Below, piece after piece: positions 50,061 through 61,071 of a stretch of DNA of 64,000 nt. The stretch is from Sycon ciliatum (lineage: Eukaryota; Porifera; Calcarea; Leucosolenida; Sycettidae). A program made the translations under genes and the position numbers. Under the pieces are notes generated by a model. The model made no database searches. It saw only the letters and a program-made list of their open reading frames with translations, and was not told the DNA's origin. Numbering within the stretch: the first letter of the stretch is position 1; each line of letters begins with the position of its first letter. The stretch covers positions 197,501 to 261,500 of the forward strand of contig NW_027044871.1 of NCBI RefSeq assembly GCF_964019385.1. Reading direction: 5' to 3'.

Positions 50061-53000
50061 AATAATAATATTATAGCTATGCCGCCATGCTGCACGTGCG
50101 GAAAGGCCTCGACCTGTTCAGGCTGCAAATGCGACAAAGCTGGACGTCAATGTACCAACTGCTCCGCCAATCGCCATGGAACGTGTCGTAACTCCTGTCG
50201 CTCAACGTCGTCACAGAAGGCCGGCAGCGCTGCTGCCGCCTCTCATCTGGCTTTCTCTTCATCGTGCCCAGCACCCTCCGCCGTGAATACTCGAAATTCA
50301 AGAACTCGATCTTCGAATGTTCAAGGAGTATCTCAAATATCGGCCTCCTCTTCCTGCCACGATGGTCGCGGACACCCTTCTACCACGTCCTCACAACCCA
50401 GCGGTGCTGCCACGGAGACGTCTGTTTCATCCTCATGCCCCGCTGCGGCTTCTGGCTCAGGCACTCAAACTCCCCAGGTTCGAAACTCTCAAGAGAATTC
50501 TCAGCTGCCTTCCGGTACGCACAGCACTGGGGGTGCGCACGCCCTGGACTACTCTGCCATTTCATCCCAGGTCATTGACCTGCTTGCGAACTTGGACGCC
50601 TCTCAGCCACCTGAGCGACTCCCTGACGCTGCACCAGCCCTAAACTGCCAGCCGTTCACCTGGGCTTCCGTCCCATCATCGCAGTTTGAGCAAGCCCTGG
50701 AGCACGCGAGAGAAGTTGTCGTCAACTGGCGCCGCAACATTTTTGCAATACCATCTGGAAAAGCAGGCTGTGCGTTCGTGGAGGAGCAGGCTCGTCTCCT
50801 GCAACTCCTGTCCCCTGACACACCTCAGGAACGCATTGCTCTGAAAGCTGCTATGGTGTTTCCGCCGCTTCTCCTGCAGAAACCTTTCCGGACATCAAAG
50901 GCTGCTGATCATGTCCGCTGCTTGCAGCGTCGACTCCAACTATGGAAAGATGGTGATATCACTTCCCTGCTCCACGAGGGTCAGCAGATCCAAGACCACC
51001 TACCATCCGGTCCTCTCCAGCGGTCTGATGACGCAGCGGTAAAAGACTTTACCCGTCTCATGCTCGCGGGCAAAGTGAAAGCAGCAATTCGTTGCCTGCA
51101 CACCTCAGGCAAGGGGGGCGTCCTTCCCTTGCAGGCTGACTGCGGTGGTGGCCAGTCCACCATAGATATTCTGAAAGCCAAACACCCATCACCGGACTTG
51201 GATGGCCCCTCATCCGATGTACTGCTACAGGGTCCGTGCCGCCCAACGCATCCCGTGCTGTTCGAACCGGTCAATGCTGCATTTGTCCGGGCAACCTCTC
51301 TTTCCCTGTCTGGTGCGGCAGGGGTGTCTGGGCTGGATGCAGATGCCTGGCGGAGGATGTGTTGTTCATTTGGAGGATCTTCCACGGGCCTATGCAACGC
51401 TGTAGCCATGCTGACGAAGCGCCTCGCCACCTCTCCTGTCGACTCGGGTGCTTTGGCGCCGCTGCTGGCTGGAAGGCTTGTGCCCCGGGATAAGAATCCT
51501 GGTGTGCGCCCGATCGGCATTGGGGAGACCCTCCGTCGCCTCATTGCCAAGGTGGTCCTCCGCATCACGCGTCAGGACATTGTTGAGGCCGCGGGGGCAC
51601 TTCAAACCTGTGCTGGGCAGGAGGGGGGGGGGGCGGAGGCCGCTGCACATGCCCTGTGTCGCCACTTTGACAGCAGCAACACAGAGGGAGCACTCCTGGT
51701 CGATGCTACCAACGCGTTCAACTCCCTGAACCGTGCAGCTATGCTCAACAACATCCACCTACTATGTTCATCAATAGCAACAATTTCGAAAAACTTTTAC
51801 CGCAGGACAGTACCTCTCCACGTCAGCGGTACGGTCATCTGGTCTGCTGAAGGCACCACGCAAGGCTGCCCACTAGCCATGCCCCTCTACGCTATTGCCA
51901 TTACGCCACTCGTCACTTCCCTCGCCACCGCCCTTATGGACGACTCTCCAGCTGGCACGGTGCATGACCGCGAATCAACTGAGAGACCAGCCGGCGTCGG
52001 TGCGTCCGCTGCTCGACTGGACGCCTCGACCATCCAGCTATGGTATGCCGATGACGCGGGAGCCGCTGGCCTGCTGCAGCGCCTTCGCACCTGGTGGGAC
52101 CAGATTTGTCAACTTGGCCCAGCATTTGGCTACTATCCAAACGCTGCCAAGACTTGGCTGGTTGTCAAGCCCGAGCATCTCGATGCTGCCAACGCTGCAT
52201 TCGCCGACACCGATGTCCACATCACCACTGAGGGCCGCCCCTACCTGGGTGCTCCTCTGGGCTCGGAAGCCTTCAAGACAACATTTTGCAATGCTCGAGT
52301 GGAGGCTTGGGCATCTGAGATGCGTGAGCTGGCGAACGTGGCCGAGGCCGAGCCCCAAGCCGTGTATTCAGCACTGGTCTTTGGGTACCGTCACCGCTGG
52401 ACATTCCTGATGCGCGTGTCGAGCTGTGCACCAGACGTCTTCGAGCCTCTCGAGTCCTCTCTTCGCTCCGTCTTGTTGGCAGCTCTATTGGGTGTGCCAG
52501 TCGTCCCTGCCCCTCTACGCAGCCTCCTTGCTCTGCCTGTGCGTCATGGTGGCCTTGCAGTGCTCAATCAAGTTGGGGCTGCCCCGCAACAGCGGACAGC
52601 ATCTCTGTCCATCACGAGCAGTCTCCAGCAACTTATCGCGGACCAGTCCCCCCTCTACAGCGTAGACCCAGCGACCATTTGCGCCGCCAAGGCTGCTGCC
52701 AAGCAAGCCCAGTCTGTGACTACCAAGACCGTCCTGCAGACAGCTGGTCCAGAGGCCCTACCACCAATGCTTCTGGAGCACCTCCAGGCCAAGGGAACAG
52801 GTGCATGGCTGACCTGTCTTCCTGTTCGCGAGCATGGATACTCCCTCGACCGGCGGTCCTTCGTTGATGCCCTATGCATTCGGTATGGCCTCACCATCCA
52901 CGATTCACCTACCGAGTGTCCATGCGGCCGGCCGTTCACCATCGACCACGCAATGATTTGCAAGTTGGGCGGCTATCCCATCCACCGGCACAACCATGTC

Positions 53001-53936
53001 CGCAACTACCTGGGCCAACTTCTCTCTCAAGTGTCTGAGGATGTGCAGCTGGAGCCACCGCTGCAACCGACGGTCCGCACGTTTGACCATGGTCCTGCCC
53101 TGCTCACTGCGGACGACGCCAGACCGGACATCAAGGCCAGGGGTTTTTGGTCGGTACAGACTGATGCATTTTTTGATGTAAGGGTGTTCTATCCCAACGC
53201 ACAGTCGTACCGATCTCGCCCGCTGGCTGAGGTGTTCCAATGGCACGAGCGTCAGAAGCAGTCGGCATACGGTGCCCGGATCCGGGAAGTTGAGATCGTC
53301 CCCGATCGTCCTGTCTTCTGCTGGTGCCCTGGCGAAGGAGGCCACCCGGCTCCTGAAGCTGTTCGGAACGAAGCTCTCCACCAAGCTCTCGCAGCCTTAT
53401 CCCCTCGTGATGGGAAAGCTGCGGACGGACCTGGCTTTCAGCCTTGTCCGCGACTCCGTCCTGATGGTTCGTGGGAGTCGCCGTGCATTCCGTGCACCTG
53501 GTCTGGCGGCGGATGTGGATGCTGTTTCTGTGGAGGCCCGCATTCCCGCCACTACGTGACGCTAAGTCCTCCTGGGGTTTGCCGCTCTCCGGTCCTCTTT
53601 CATCCCGTTCTCCCCTCTTTTTTTGGGGGGGGGGGGATTCTTTGTACTTCGTCTTTCTTGTTTTTCTTGTTCCTTTGTTTTTTTGTAGGACAGATTTTTG
53701 GTGTACTGATTTTGGTTGTTGTTGTGTCTGACTCTATTCCCAATATCTAATTCTGTGGTTTGTTTTCCAACTCATTGGGTTGTAGTTTCCATCAAGAGTT
53801 TGATTCCATCGTGAGTTTTGATTCTATTTGCTATTTTTCGTTCCATTTTTGAGCTCACATCTATCTGCTTTTTTGGTGTTATTGGCCCGGACAAGAGGCT
53901 TCTTTCCATATAATAAAAAAAATAATAATAATAATA
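50061..53936 (+). mobile_element. RLE-type non-LTR retrotransposon, element 3, in TAA repeats
   Basis: Bounded on the left by ATAATAATAATATTA and on the right by ATATAATAAAAAAAATAATAATAATAATAA (the AATAAA signal merges with the tail). The start codon lies only a few bases from the left repeat, so the 5' UTR is nearly absent and the copy may be 5'-truncated just before the ORF. It carries the polyprotein ORF and about 370 bp of T-rich 3' UTR. Confidence 0.78.
50079..53559 (+). pseudogene. LINE polyprotein with CxC-like, RT and RLE domains, one frameshift near its end
   Basis: Starts MPPCCTCGKASTCSGCKCDK, with the same Cys spacing as element 2. RT motif A LVDATNAFNSLNR (about residue 540), motif B TQGCPLAM (about 594) and motif C YADDAGAAG (about 655). 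Compared with elements 1 and 2 there are about 30 extra residues between motifs B and C. The knuckle CPCGRPFTIDHAMIC (about 946) and RLE core ARPDI...FFDVRV (about 1013-1036) are present. Near 53285 the coding frame shifts: the conserved C-terminus (SPIVLSSAG ... EATRLLKLFG ... LVMGKLRTDLAFSLVRDSVL) continues in another frame to a stop at 53559, while the original frame runs on to 53750 as missense. Confidence 0.85.
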
Positions 53937-54472
53937 ACGTCGTATTGAACAGTACGCTGAGCGTATACGCAAATGCTGAGCTTGTAGCGTGACCAACGCG
54001 TGACCAACGCTACACTGGCACAACCAACAATACAACAATTTGGCATCGCAGTGGCTCAGGCGACTTGGCAAACTACATTCTGAGGTGACTTTCGTGCTGA
54101 AGAAAGCAAGATTCAAAATCCAAGTATTTTCGCACCGTGCCACAATGACGTCACACATACATTGGTATAGGGGCGTGACTAAAATTAAAATATCTCAAGA
54201 ACGCTTTCTCGTAGAGACTTCGGACCAAGACCATTCGACTCAGCGCCCGAAACTCTACAGGATATCAAATTTTCATATTTCGTGGAGTTCCCCTTTAATT
54301 GACCTTCATCTGCCAGCCACATTATTTTTCTTTCCGTGAGTACACCCTGTACGAAAAAAACCTGGTAATGCTCTGTGTGATCTGTGGCGGTTACAACGTC
54401 ACACAGTAGTGCCCTTACGTGTGCTGCACATATCAATCTTTTCAGTGTTTTCTGCGTGTTTTTGACTTTCAG

Positions 54473-54644
54473 CGACAATTCTATGTGAACGCACACTTCC
54501 AAGGGTTTATCCCAGACTGTGTGTCGCAAGGTCATGTCCTTTACTTTCAACTGACGTCCACAAGGCGCACTGTGAGGAGTCAAGCAGCAGAGTTTTCCAG
54601 GCACACTCACATTCTCACAGCACTAGTGCCAAGCATACCAAAGG
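54473..54644 (+). CDS. Host gene exon F
   Basis: Acceptor GTGTTTTTGACTTTCAG and donor GTAAGA at 54645. Phase 0 in (matching exon E) and phase 1 out. Reads RQFYVNAHFQGFIPDCVSQG ... LYFQLTSTRRTVRSQAAEFS ... ILTALVPSIPK, with alternating hydrophobic residues suggesting a beta-rich domain. Not assigned to a family. Confidence 0.7.
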
Positions 54645-54711
54645 GTAAGAACTTACTAAGAAGACACACTGTCTCAGGCACGTAGCTCGCATGGGGCACG
54701 GGGGCACGTGC

Positions 54712-54842
54712 ACCCCCCCCCCCCCTAAATATTTCGACCTATATGTGGGTTCAGCATGCACGTTATGACCATGAATCGCATGCACCAGCTATCCTACACA
54801 CATGTTATGCGACCGTGCACCCTTAAAAGAGGGGGGGGGGAG
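54712..54842. repeat. Poly-C and poly-G tracts
   Basis: A C run at about 54713-54726 and a G run at about 54831-54840 flank 100 bp of unremarkable intron. Confidence 0.8.
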
Positions 54843-54921
54843 ACCAGGTACGCCCCTGCTGTCTTGCTGTGGTGGGCATTTGCTGGGTGTTCAAATTTTA
54901 TCTTTCTCTATCGTAAACCAC

Positions 54922-56668
54922 TAGGGTCTAGCGGATAATGCCGGCATTATATTCGGCATTATACGACTATCCGAGCATCAGAACATTATGGATAGGGTCC
55001 AGCGGATAATGCCGGCATTATATTCGGCATTATACGACTATCCGAGTATCAGAGCATTATGGAGCATTAGAAAGGAACAAAACGAGCATTATGTTAGGTT
55101 TGAGCGGCATAACGAGTTTCATAGTAGATGATATCGGGAAATCCCAGGTTTTTGGCAACAATCGGCTACAATCATGATCATGAGATGTTGTCTGATAATT
55201 GGTTTTCGCCATGAAACTCTGAGTAACAACGAAGCAGCCTTATTTTACTCCTTTTGTGCACTTCTTGCGTACTACGCTCCAACCAGTCCAGGCGTTTGAG
55301 CACTATGCATTGTACCGGCGCATGATTTTGTGCTTGTGTAGGTACGTAACACCTTTATTTTTTTAACGCTACATAACTATTGCTACATAAAAACGTTATG
55401 ATTGTAGCGATGTGGTCAGGTAAATGCATACAAGTCATTTGTGAAGCATGCCCAGCCGAGGCCGAGGCAGTTCAAGTGACACAAATCCGGAGAAAATATT
55501 TACGAGGTTTCTTTTACTTTTAGAATAATGGAAAGCTACGGAGGAGACATACGCGAAGTGAATATCAAACAGACGAAGACGAGTTTTCTAGTTGTGCGAG
55601 AGGCTTGGCGATAGCATCTCTAGCGATACTGAATAGACACTGATGCATTTTAGAATAATGGAGAGCTATGGAGGAGACATACGCGAAGTGCATATCAAAC
55701 AGACGAAGAAGAGTTTTCTAGTTGTGCCAGAGGCTCTGGCGATAGCATCTCTAGCGATAAAGCAGTAGACACTGATGCATTGCTAAATTTGGACCAGGAT
55801 GAAGGAGCGGCTATAAACAGAAAGAGCTCGTTCCGAAAGAACTGCCTTTGCTGAGTCCAGTTCAGGAGGCTCGAAAAGAACTAGAATTTCTCATGGACTC
55901 AGTACCAAGTCGATTGATCAGCAGCGCCTGTCATACTTTCCTGATGAAGCACGTACAGTTAGTTGTGGACGGTTGTAATGCCAGGCCTACAGTCAAATGC
56001 AATCAAAAAGGAGGAGTATTGTGTCAAGCCATACGTCTACACACCATCTCAAGGAGAAGATGAGAGCACAAGCAAGTTGAAGCAACGTATATAGAGTGGC
56101 AAAATAACTTCTGACCACGTGTTTTCCGGATTTCCGCAAATGGGAGGGCTCTACATCTGAGACCGGATCTCAGGAGCTGGCCTCACGTCTGATGTTTCAG
56201 ATGAAGACATTATTCACAGAGTGGACGCAGTGACAGCTTGTTTGCAGGCAAGAATACTATTTGCCAAGATAAACTTCATCCCAACAATGAATGACTACCT
56301 GCAATAATGGTTTCATCTCTCACTACATGGATAATTAGGGTCGAGATTTGATACACCGACTATTCTGCCACAACCCTGCATCAAAGTTGAAATGCAGAGC
56401 AATCAATAGAGAAGCGATCATGTCTTATAGTGCCAAGAAGCGGTGGAGCTCGTGAGAGATAAGGTGGCAACTTCAGATGCAGATCGATGATATGCATAAT
56501 TTCCTGGAAGTTTGACAATGTGCAGACTTTCTTCCATTTTTGTCCAAACTAAGAGCATTATATTCCTTGCTGAAGCATTATAATCAGCATTATAAAGAAG
56601 TTTATGGAGCATTATGGTAAGCATTATAAAATTATGAACATTTTCGGAGCATTATCGGCTGGACCCTA
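54922..56668. mobile_element. Probable hAT-like DNA element, 1.75 kb, degenerate
   Basis: Left end TAGGGTCTAGCGGATAATGC and right end, in reverse complement, TAGGGTCCAGCCGATAATGC. The left end is duplicated (54922 and 54993, period 71 bp), with internal GCATTAT repeats on both sides. A convincing 8-bp duplication was not found. Inside, a segment repeats directly (TTTAGAATAATGGA(A/G)AGCTA at about 55520 and 55650), and a short gene-like stretch reads LLSPVQEARKELEFLMDSVP at about 55845; frames are then broken. Confidence 0.65.
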
Positions 56669-56673
56669 CCTAT

Positions 56674-57175
56674 TAGGCCTCGACCAAATATGCTAAAAAA
56701 AAGAGTATATTATTATGCTCGTCGCATACTAGGGAAAACGTCCATGATATGCCAAAGGCTTAGCAAGATATGCAAAAAGATATGCCAAAATATGCTCGAC
56801 ATAAGCAGAAAGTGTAGATCATTTCAGTAAATTACAACCTTGGAATATTCATTGGCTTCACGCCTATCATGCTTATGGTCCAAATTAAAACACATGAGGA
56901 ATAGTATGGCTGGGGTGTGTCCCCAGCAACCGTTGCGATAGTGTTCATCCATATGGAAATGTAGCAAACGCCTCAACCATTCCAAATTTATCCATAAAAG
57001 GCATTTCTGAACGCATTTTGTCCATAATATGAATGTTTTGTCCTCATTATCTATAAAATATTTGAATTATATGCTGGCTTCATTCCAATATTCCCTTTGT
57101 CGCTCAATATGCCATATATGAACTGTCTCAAAAAAATATGCGGAAATATGCGCAAGCATATTTGGTCGAGGCCTA
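56674..57175. mobile_element. hAT-like MITE, 502 bp
   Basis: Inverted ends TAGGCCTCGACCAAATATGC, with several internal ATATGC motifs. The first bases resemble the end of the 21374-23368 element (TAGGCCTTGAC). Flanks CTACCTAT and CTACTCAC agree at only five of eight positions. It lies immediately between the 54922-56668 element and the tRNA-like repeat. Confidence 0.72.
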
Positions 57176-57389
57176 CTACTCACCCGCCTGTGTGGATTCA
57201 CAGGAAGTGTGAGTTACGAAGTCTGAAGAGAATGTTGAACAGTCTCTGCTGGGATAACGACTACACCAAAGCTGAGTGGTTAGAGCATCGCTAGCTACAA
57301 GCAAGTGTCCCTGGTTCGAGTCCTGGTGGTGAGAGTCAATTTTTTCTTCAGACTTTTCCCGTTTGTCTCTTTCCCTCAAACTAGTGAAG
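57176..57389 (+). repeat. tRNA-like repeat, single copy
   Basis: Same family as the tandem at 45157-45752, opposite strand. Contains GAGTGGTTAGAGCATCGCTA and GGTTCGAGTCCTGGTGG, ends with TTTCCCTCAAACTAGTGAAG. The A-box equivalent is altered (AAAGCTGAGTGG), so it is a decayed copy. Confidence 0.7.
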
Positions 57390-57545
57390 CAAATACAATA
57401 ATTGTGAATTCATGTGCAAGTGTTTGTAACATTATCATCAAATTCTTCGGCATTGCCTGCACTCAGGGTGAAACGATTGAACTAAAGACGGCCAACGAAG
57501 AACTGGAGTAATACAAAATAATATCTTTCATTAATTGCTCTGCAG

Positions 57546-57931
57546 ATGACATTGGCCGTAATGAGGAAGTGTTTGAAGTCACACTGGTTTGTCGAATGGT
57601 TCGCAAATCATGTCCGGCCATTGGCCACATCACGCTCAATACGGAGGACCAACAGGCAGGCCCTGGGTCGAAAAGCTCAGTTCCCACACGAGATCCGAAC
57701 ACTGCAACCAGTGGAGTAGGCACACGTGGAAGTGGTGCGTCACCAGGGGCAAGGAACGCATCATCCTGCTTCGGCGCCCTGCCCGGTGGAATGCATGCTG
57801 GAATATCTCAATGCAACATGGCCGTTGCTACAGGAGCTGATATCAATGTGAGCAACCATGGCGGTGATGACAATAACGATGGGAGCAGCTCGTCAGATTG
57901 TGATCCAACATGCCATCAGTGTGTTGCCACG
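57546..57931 (+). CDS. Host gene exon G
   Basis: Acceptor AATTGCTCTGCAG, donor GTAAGT at 57932. Enters in phase 1 (joining exon F as D-DIGRNEEVFEVTLVCRMVRK) and leaves in phase 0. The first third continues the beta-rich look of exon F (PAIGHITLNTE); the rest is a Gly/Ser/Asn-rich, probably disordered segment with several Cys (SDCDPTCHQC). No stop in 128 codons. Confidence 0.72.
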
Positions 57932-57989
57932 GTAAGTTAGTGCGTAGACTTTTTAGTTTTTGTTTTTGTTGAATTCTTTATTCTCACGA

Positions 57990-57995
57990 TGGCAC

Positions 57996-58075
<80 letters not shown>
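57990..58075. repeat. (TTG)n microsatellite, about 28 units
   Basis: Perfect TTG repeat inside the intron between exons G and H. Frames reading poly-Leu, poly-Cys or poly-Gln are not genes. Confidence 0.95.
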
Positions 58076-58396
58076 TTTAGCTACGAGACTACCATTGCTC
58101 TGGGGTTGGTGTTGTTGGTTTCCCAGTTTTCCTGTTCTTTTTGGTGCATTTCTTTTACTCTGCTCAAATCGGCAATGCAGATTTGGAGACGTGCATGCTG
58201 CAGGTTTGAGCTGTGAGGCTACTGCGACTGAGCTCAGCCTGTGACAACGCCTTGCGGCTTCCACTGCTGGAGCAATGAAAAAGAATTTTCGAGGGAAAGT
58301 CGTGCGTGGGGTGCAAGAAAATATTGTGACTGAGATCTTTTTGCAATGCAAGGTTAGGAGCTTAGAACTGCAGGTGTGATCCTATACATTACTAAA

Positions 58397-58460
58397 TGCG
58401 TGTGTGTGTGCATGCATGTGTGTGTGTGTGTGTCTGTGTGTGCGTGTGCGCGCGCGTGTT
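58397..58460. repeat. Degenerate (TG)n tract
   Basis: TG-rich with CA/CG interruptions, ending CGCGCGCGTG. Confidence 0.85.
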
Positions 58461-58503
58461 ACAAATTCTTCATCTGCACTGTCGAATTATCATCTGTCAC
58501 CAG

Positions 58504-58641
58504 GTTCCCGTCGTGATCCCGGTCCAAGGTGGGATGACAAGTTCATCATCTTCGGCTGAAACTGACTCCGATGACAATGTGTGCAGATTAACAGGTGGAT
58601 ACGCAGTCAGCAAGCCCTGTGGCGTGCAAGCTTTGGGAAAG
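58504..58641 (+). CDS. Host gene exon H (3' end uncertain)
   Basis: Acceptor ATCATCTGTCACCAG. Phase 0 entry matches exon G. Reads VPVVIPVQGGMTSSSSSAET DSDDNVCRLT. Two donors are possible: GTGGAT after 58594 (phase 1, which fits the candidate exon at 59788) or GTAGAC after 58641 (phase 0). If neither is used the frame stops at TAA, 58648-58650, which would make this the last exon. Confidence 0.55.
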
Positions 58642-58674
58642 GTAGACTAATCATTATGATCATGTACTGCATTT

Positions 58675-58722
58675 ATAAGGAAGTTTGGTTTCTCCCACAC
58701 TGGAGAAACCAAACTTCCTTAT
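58675..58722. mobile_element. Perfect 21-bp-arm hairpin, MITE-like
   Basis: ATAAGGAAGTTTGGTTTCTC and its exact complement are separated by six bases. Followed by ATAATTTTCGCCGAGGTCGCCACCACTA, similar to the sequence after the 45822-45966 hairpin. Confidence 0.8.
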
Positions 58723-59227
58723 ATAATTTTCGCCGAGGTCGCCACCACTATTTGGTACTGTACCGCATTTCCCCAATTATAAGTCATATTCTGTGATACA
58801 TCGCACCCCCATTTCCAGGCCTTTGTCGTGTAATTTTGTAGCGGGCTGCAGTCTCTCGGAGGCAAACTACAGCAAGGGTCTCAGTGAATACACTGTTGTT
58901 TATTAAAAACTGAACTGAACTGGAATGAAGGTAACTCTAACTCTAATTGAAATGTAACTTTAACTGGCATGAAGAGAATTGTGAGCAGAAGCTTTTATAG
59001 ACAGACAGACTCCGTACGCTAACGTACGGGGATACGCTAAATATATGTTGGACTCAGTATAAAGTCCATGCACTATAATGATGTCCAACGCCCTATAGAG
59101 TCTATTGGTCCAAAATCCACTATACAGCGTCCAGGAGTCCACTCAATTTTGATCAGCTCCAACCAGCCGCGCAATCCCCTATAAGGAGTACACCTTTTCT
59201 AAAAGTCCCCTATTCAGGGTTCAGGAG

Positions 59228-59675
59228 TAGGGGTGCGCGGATTATGCTCGCACGCACCCGATATTATGCTTTCGGGCATTTCCCGCGGAACTTCGAAAGT
59301 ATTCTCCCAAAACATCGAAAAAAATCTCCAGAATTCCCCCCCCAAAAAAGAACCCCAGCACGAACCGTGCCTTGCGCATGCTCTTTAGTGTGCAAAATGG
59401 ACGGTCAGGCGCGTGATCACTGCATGCAGGATCCACACTACATGTACTAGATCTACATGACTGTACACAGCTACTATGTACTCAGGCTGGGTCCATGGAT
59501 GCGCGCTTGTTCTCTGTTCTCTGGCTCTGGCAGGTCAAAATTGACAGAATTCCCCGAAAACTCTTCTGAAGGTCAATAGATCTCGCAAAAGATCGGTAGA
59601 ATTCCCCTAAAATTCCCAAAATTTTCTCAACGATAGTATTCCCAAATTAATCCGGGAATGATCCGCGCACCCCTA
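59228..59675. mobile_element. hAT-type MITE, 448 bp
   Basis: Inverted ends TAGGGGTGCGCGGAT(T/C)AT with flanking 8-mers TTCAGGAG (59220-59227) and TTCAAGAG (59676-59683) that agree at seven of eight positions. No transposase. Confidence 0.85.
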
Positions 59676-59787
59676 TTCAAGAGGCCAGTTTATCCAGTCC
59701 CACCATCCTGTGTGTAGTAAAAAAAGAGAACAAACACCTTTCCAATTTTGCTTGCCTCGTGGCAGCGCATTCCTTTCTTCACTGCAG

Positions 59788-59840
59788 CCATGGCTGCCAG
59801 TTCTGCTGTGCAGTTGCTGACAGTAATATTATGTCTCGAG
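59788..59840 (+). CDS. Candidate host exon I (weak)
   Basis: TCCTTTCTTCACTGCAG precedes and CTCGAG|GTAACC follows. In phase 1 it would read A-MAASSAVQLLTVILCLE, compatible with the 58594 donor of exon H. The first part is duplicated at about 60038 (CATGGCTGCCAGTTCTTCTG), so this may instead be part of a local repeat. Confidence 0.3.
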
Positions 59841-59896
59841 GTAACCAAGGAGGAAAAGGAGACGTTCAAAATCAAATCTGGAAAGCGTCTTGTGGT

Positions 59897-60215
59897 TCTC
59901 TGAAGACGTTTCATCGGTGCGCGGGATGAAAGCAGAAATTGGAAAAGGCGAAAATTCAACACAGTTCAAATTTGACGAGTCAGATACACTGACACTCTCC
60001 TTCGTTCGACGCCGAAAGGATCCCCTGTTTGACTTGCCATGGCTGCCAGTTCTTCTGTGCAGTTGCTGACAGTAAGACGTTTGAACGGTTTCATCAGTTC
60101 GCGGGATGAAAGCAGAAAGCGGAGAACGAGAAAAGTTCAGCACAGTTCCAATCTGACGAGTCAGATACACTGGCACTCTCTTTCGTTCGACGCCACAAGG
60201 ATACCCTGTTTGACT
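59897..60215 (+). repeat. Tandem duplication with a conserved reading frame
   Basis: Segments 59897-60040 and 60066-60215 are diverged copies. On the plus strand one frame is conserved between them: TQFKFDESDTLTLSFVRRRK against AQFQSDESDTLALSFVRRHK. This suggests duplicated coding sequence, although neither copy links cleanly to the neighbouring exon candidates. A donor-like GAG|GTAAGG follows at 60281. Confidence 0.45.
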
Positions 60216-60281
60216 GGACAAGAGCTGCCTGTACCACCGTGTCAAACTGCTGTCCAACTGCATGGCAGGACAATGACTGAG

Positions 60282-61071
60282 GTAAGGAAGCTTTTACTCG
60301 TTTCGATTGGTCTGCTGTTCTATCGTTATGGTTGAATTTTTTTCCATTTTCAAGGAGCGTATCGCGTTTGTTTGAAGTTGTTTGAATGAATGCCCTAAAA
60401 GTAATCAACGACTTCGTAGTAGTTGCGTGACAATACTATCAGTCCTCAAGGACTGCAAGGACTTTGCATCAATTGTCTAGCTATCATCAATTTAATTTCA
60501 TGAGAAATGTATTTTTGTCCTGTGATAATTATGTGAACTCCACGACACTTTTCCTCTAGTATGATGTCAAATTCAATGGGATCAACAAACGCAGTGCCAG
60601 TGTATTAGTAGTAGTAGGAGGATTGCTTGTATGCCGATGACAAGAAAATCTTCTCAAGATAATACTCGTATTCCATGAAGTAACCGTTTTTGATGTCACA
60701 AACATGACATTGTGTCAGTGAAATTGCCTCGTGACAACAAATCATTGCATTTTCATCTTGGGGAATACTGTTTGACTGACGGTAACGCTGTACAGATTGT
60801 TTAAATCATCTCATTTCAATTTAGTTGCAGTGAAGTGAAACACTGTGGAGCACACTACTCTTATGTTGATGTGTCTGTGCGTCTTGAGCGTGCAGAAACG
60901 ATCTTATTCCTCGTATTACTAATAGATTATTGTCCCTACCATCACCTGTTCACAGGTCTTTGAGTGGATGGATTTTCATTGAGCATCACATTCGTTGAGA
61001 ACTTGGTAGTTGTGTTCTTCCATGCATCATTACGGTAATAAGCGTATCCTTGTGCTATCTATTTGTTGCAG
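60282..61071. other. Non-coding sequence, no features recognised
   Basis: AT-rich, with many stops in all frames and no inverted repeats that I can see; probably an intron, given the acceptor at its right end. Confidence 0.5.

Noticed and set aside
53560..53750. The last 64 codons of the long plus-strand frame of element 3
   Set aside because: This part is out of frame with the conserved C-terminus, which ends at 53559 in another frame after a frameshift near 53285.
54914..56676. An 8-bp target duplication for the TAGGGTC(C/T)AGC element
   Set aside because: TAAACCAC on the left and CCTATTAG on the right do not match, and neither does the flank of the second left end at 54993.
57467..57507. 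A possible 41-nt exon (TGCACTCAG before, GTAATA after)
   Set aside because: Its length and frame fit neither exon F nor exon G, and the required phase creates a stop. Exons F and G join directly in phase.
59829..60263. A 144-codon minus-strand ORF with internal repeats
   Set aside because: The repetition comes from the underlying DNA duplication, and the plus-strand frame is better conserved between the two copies.
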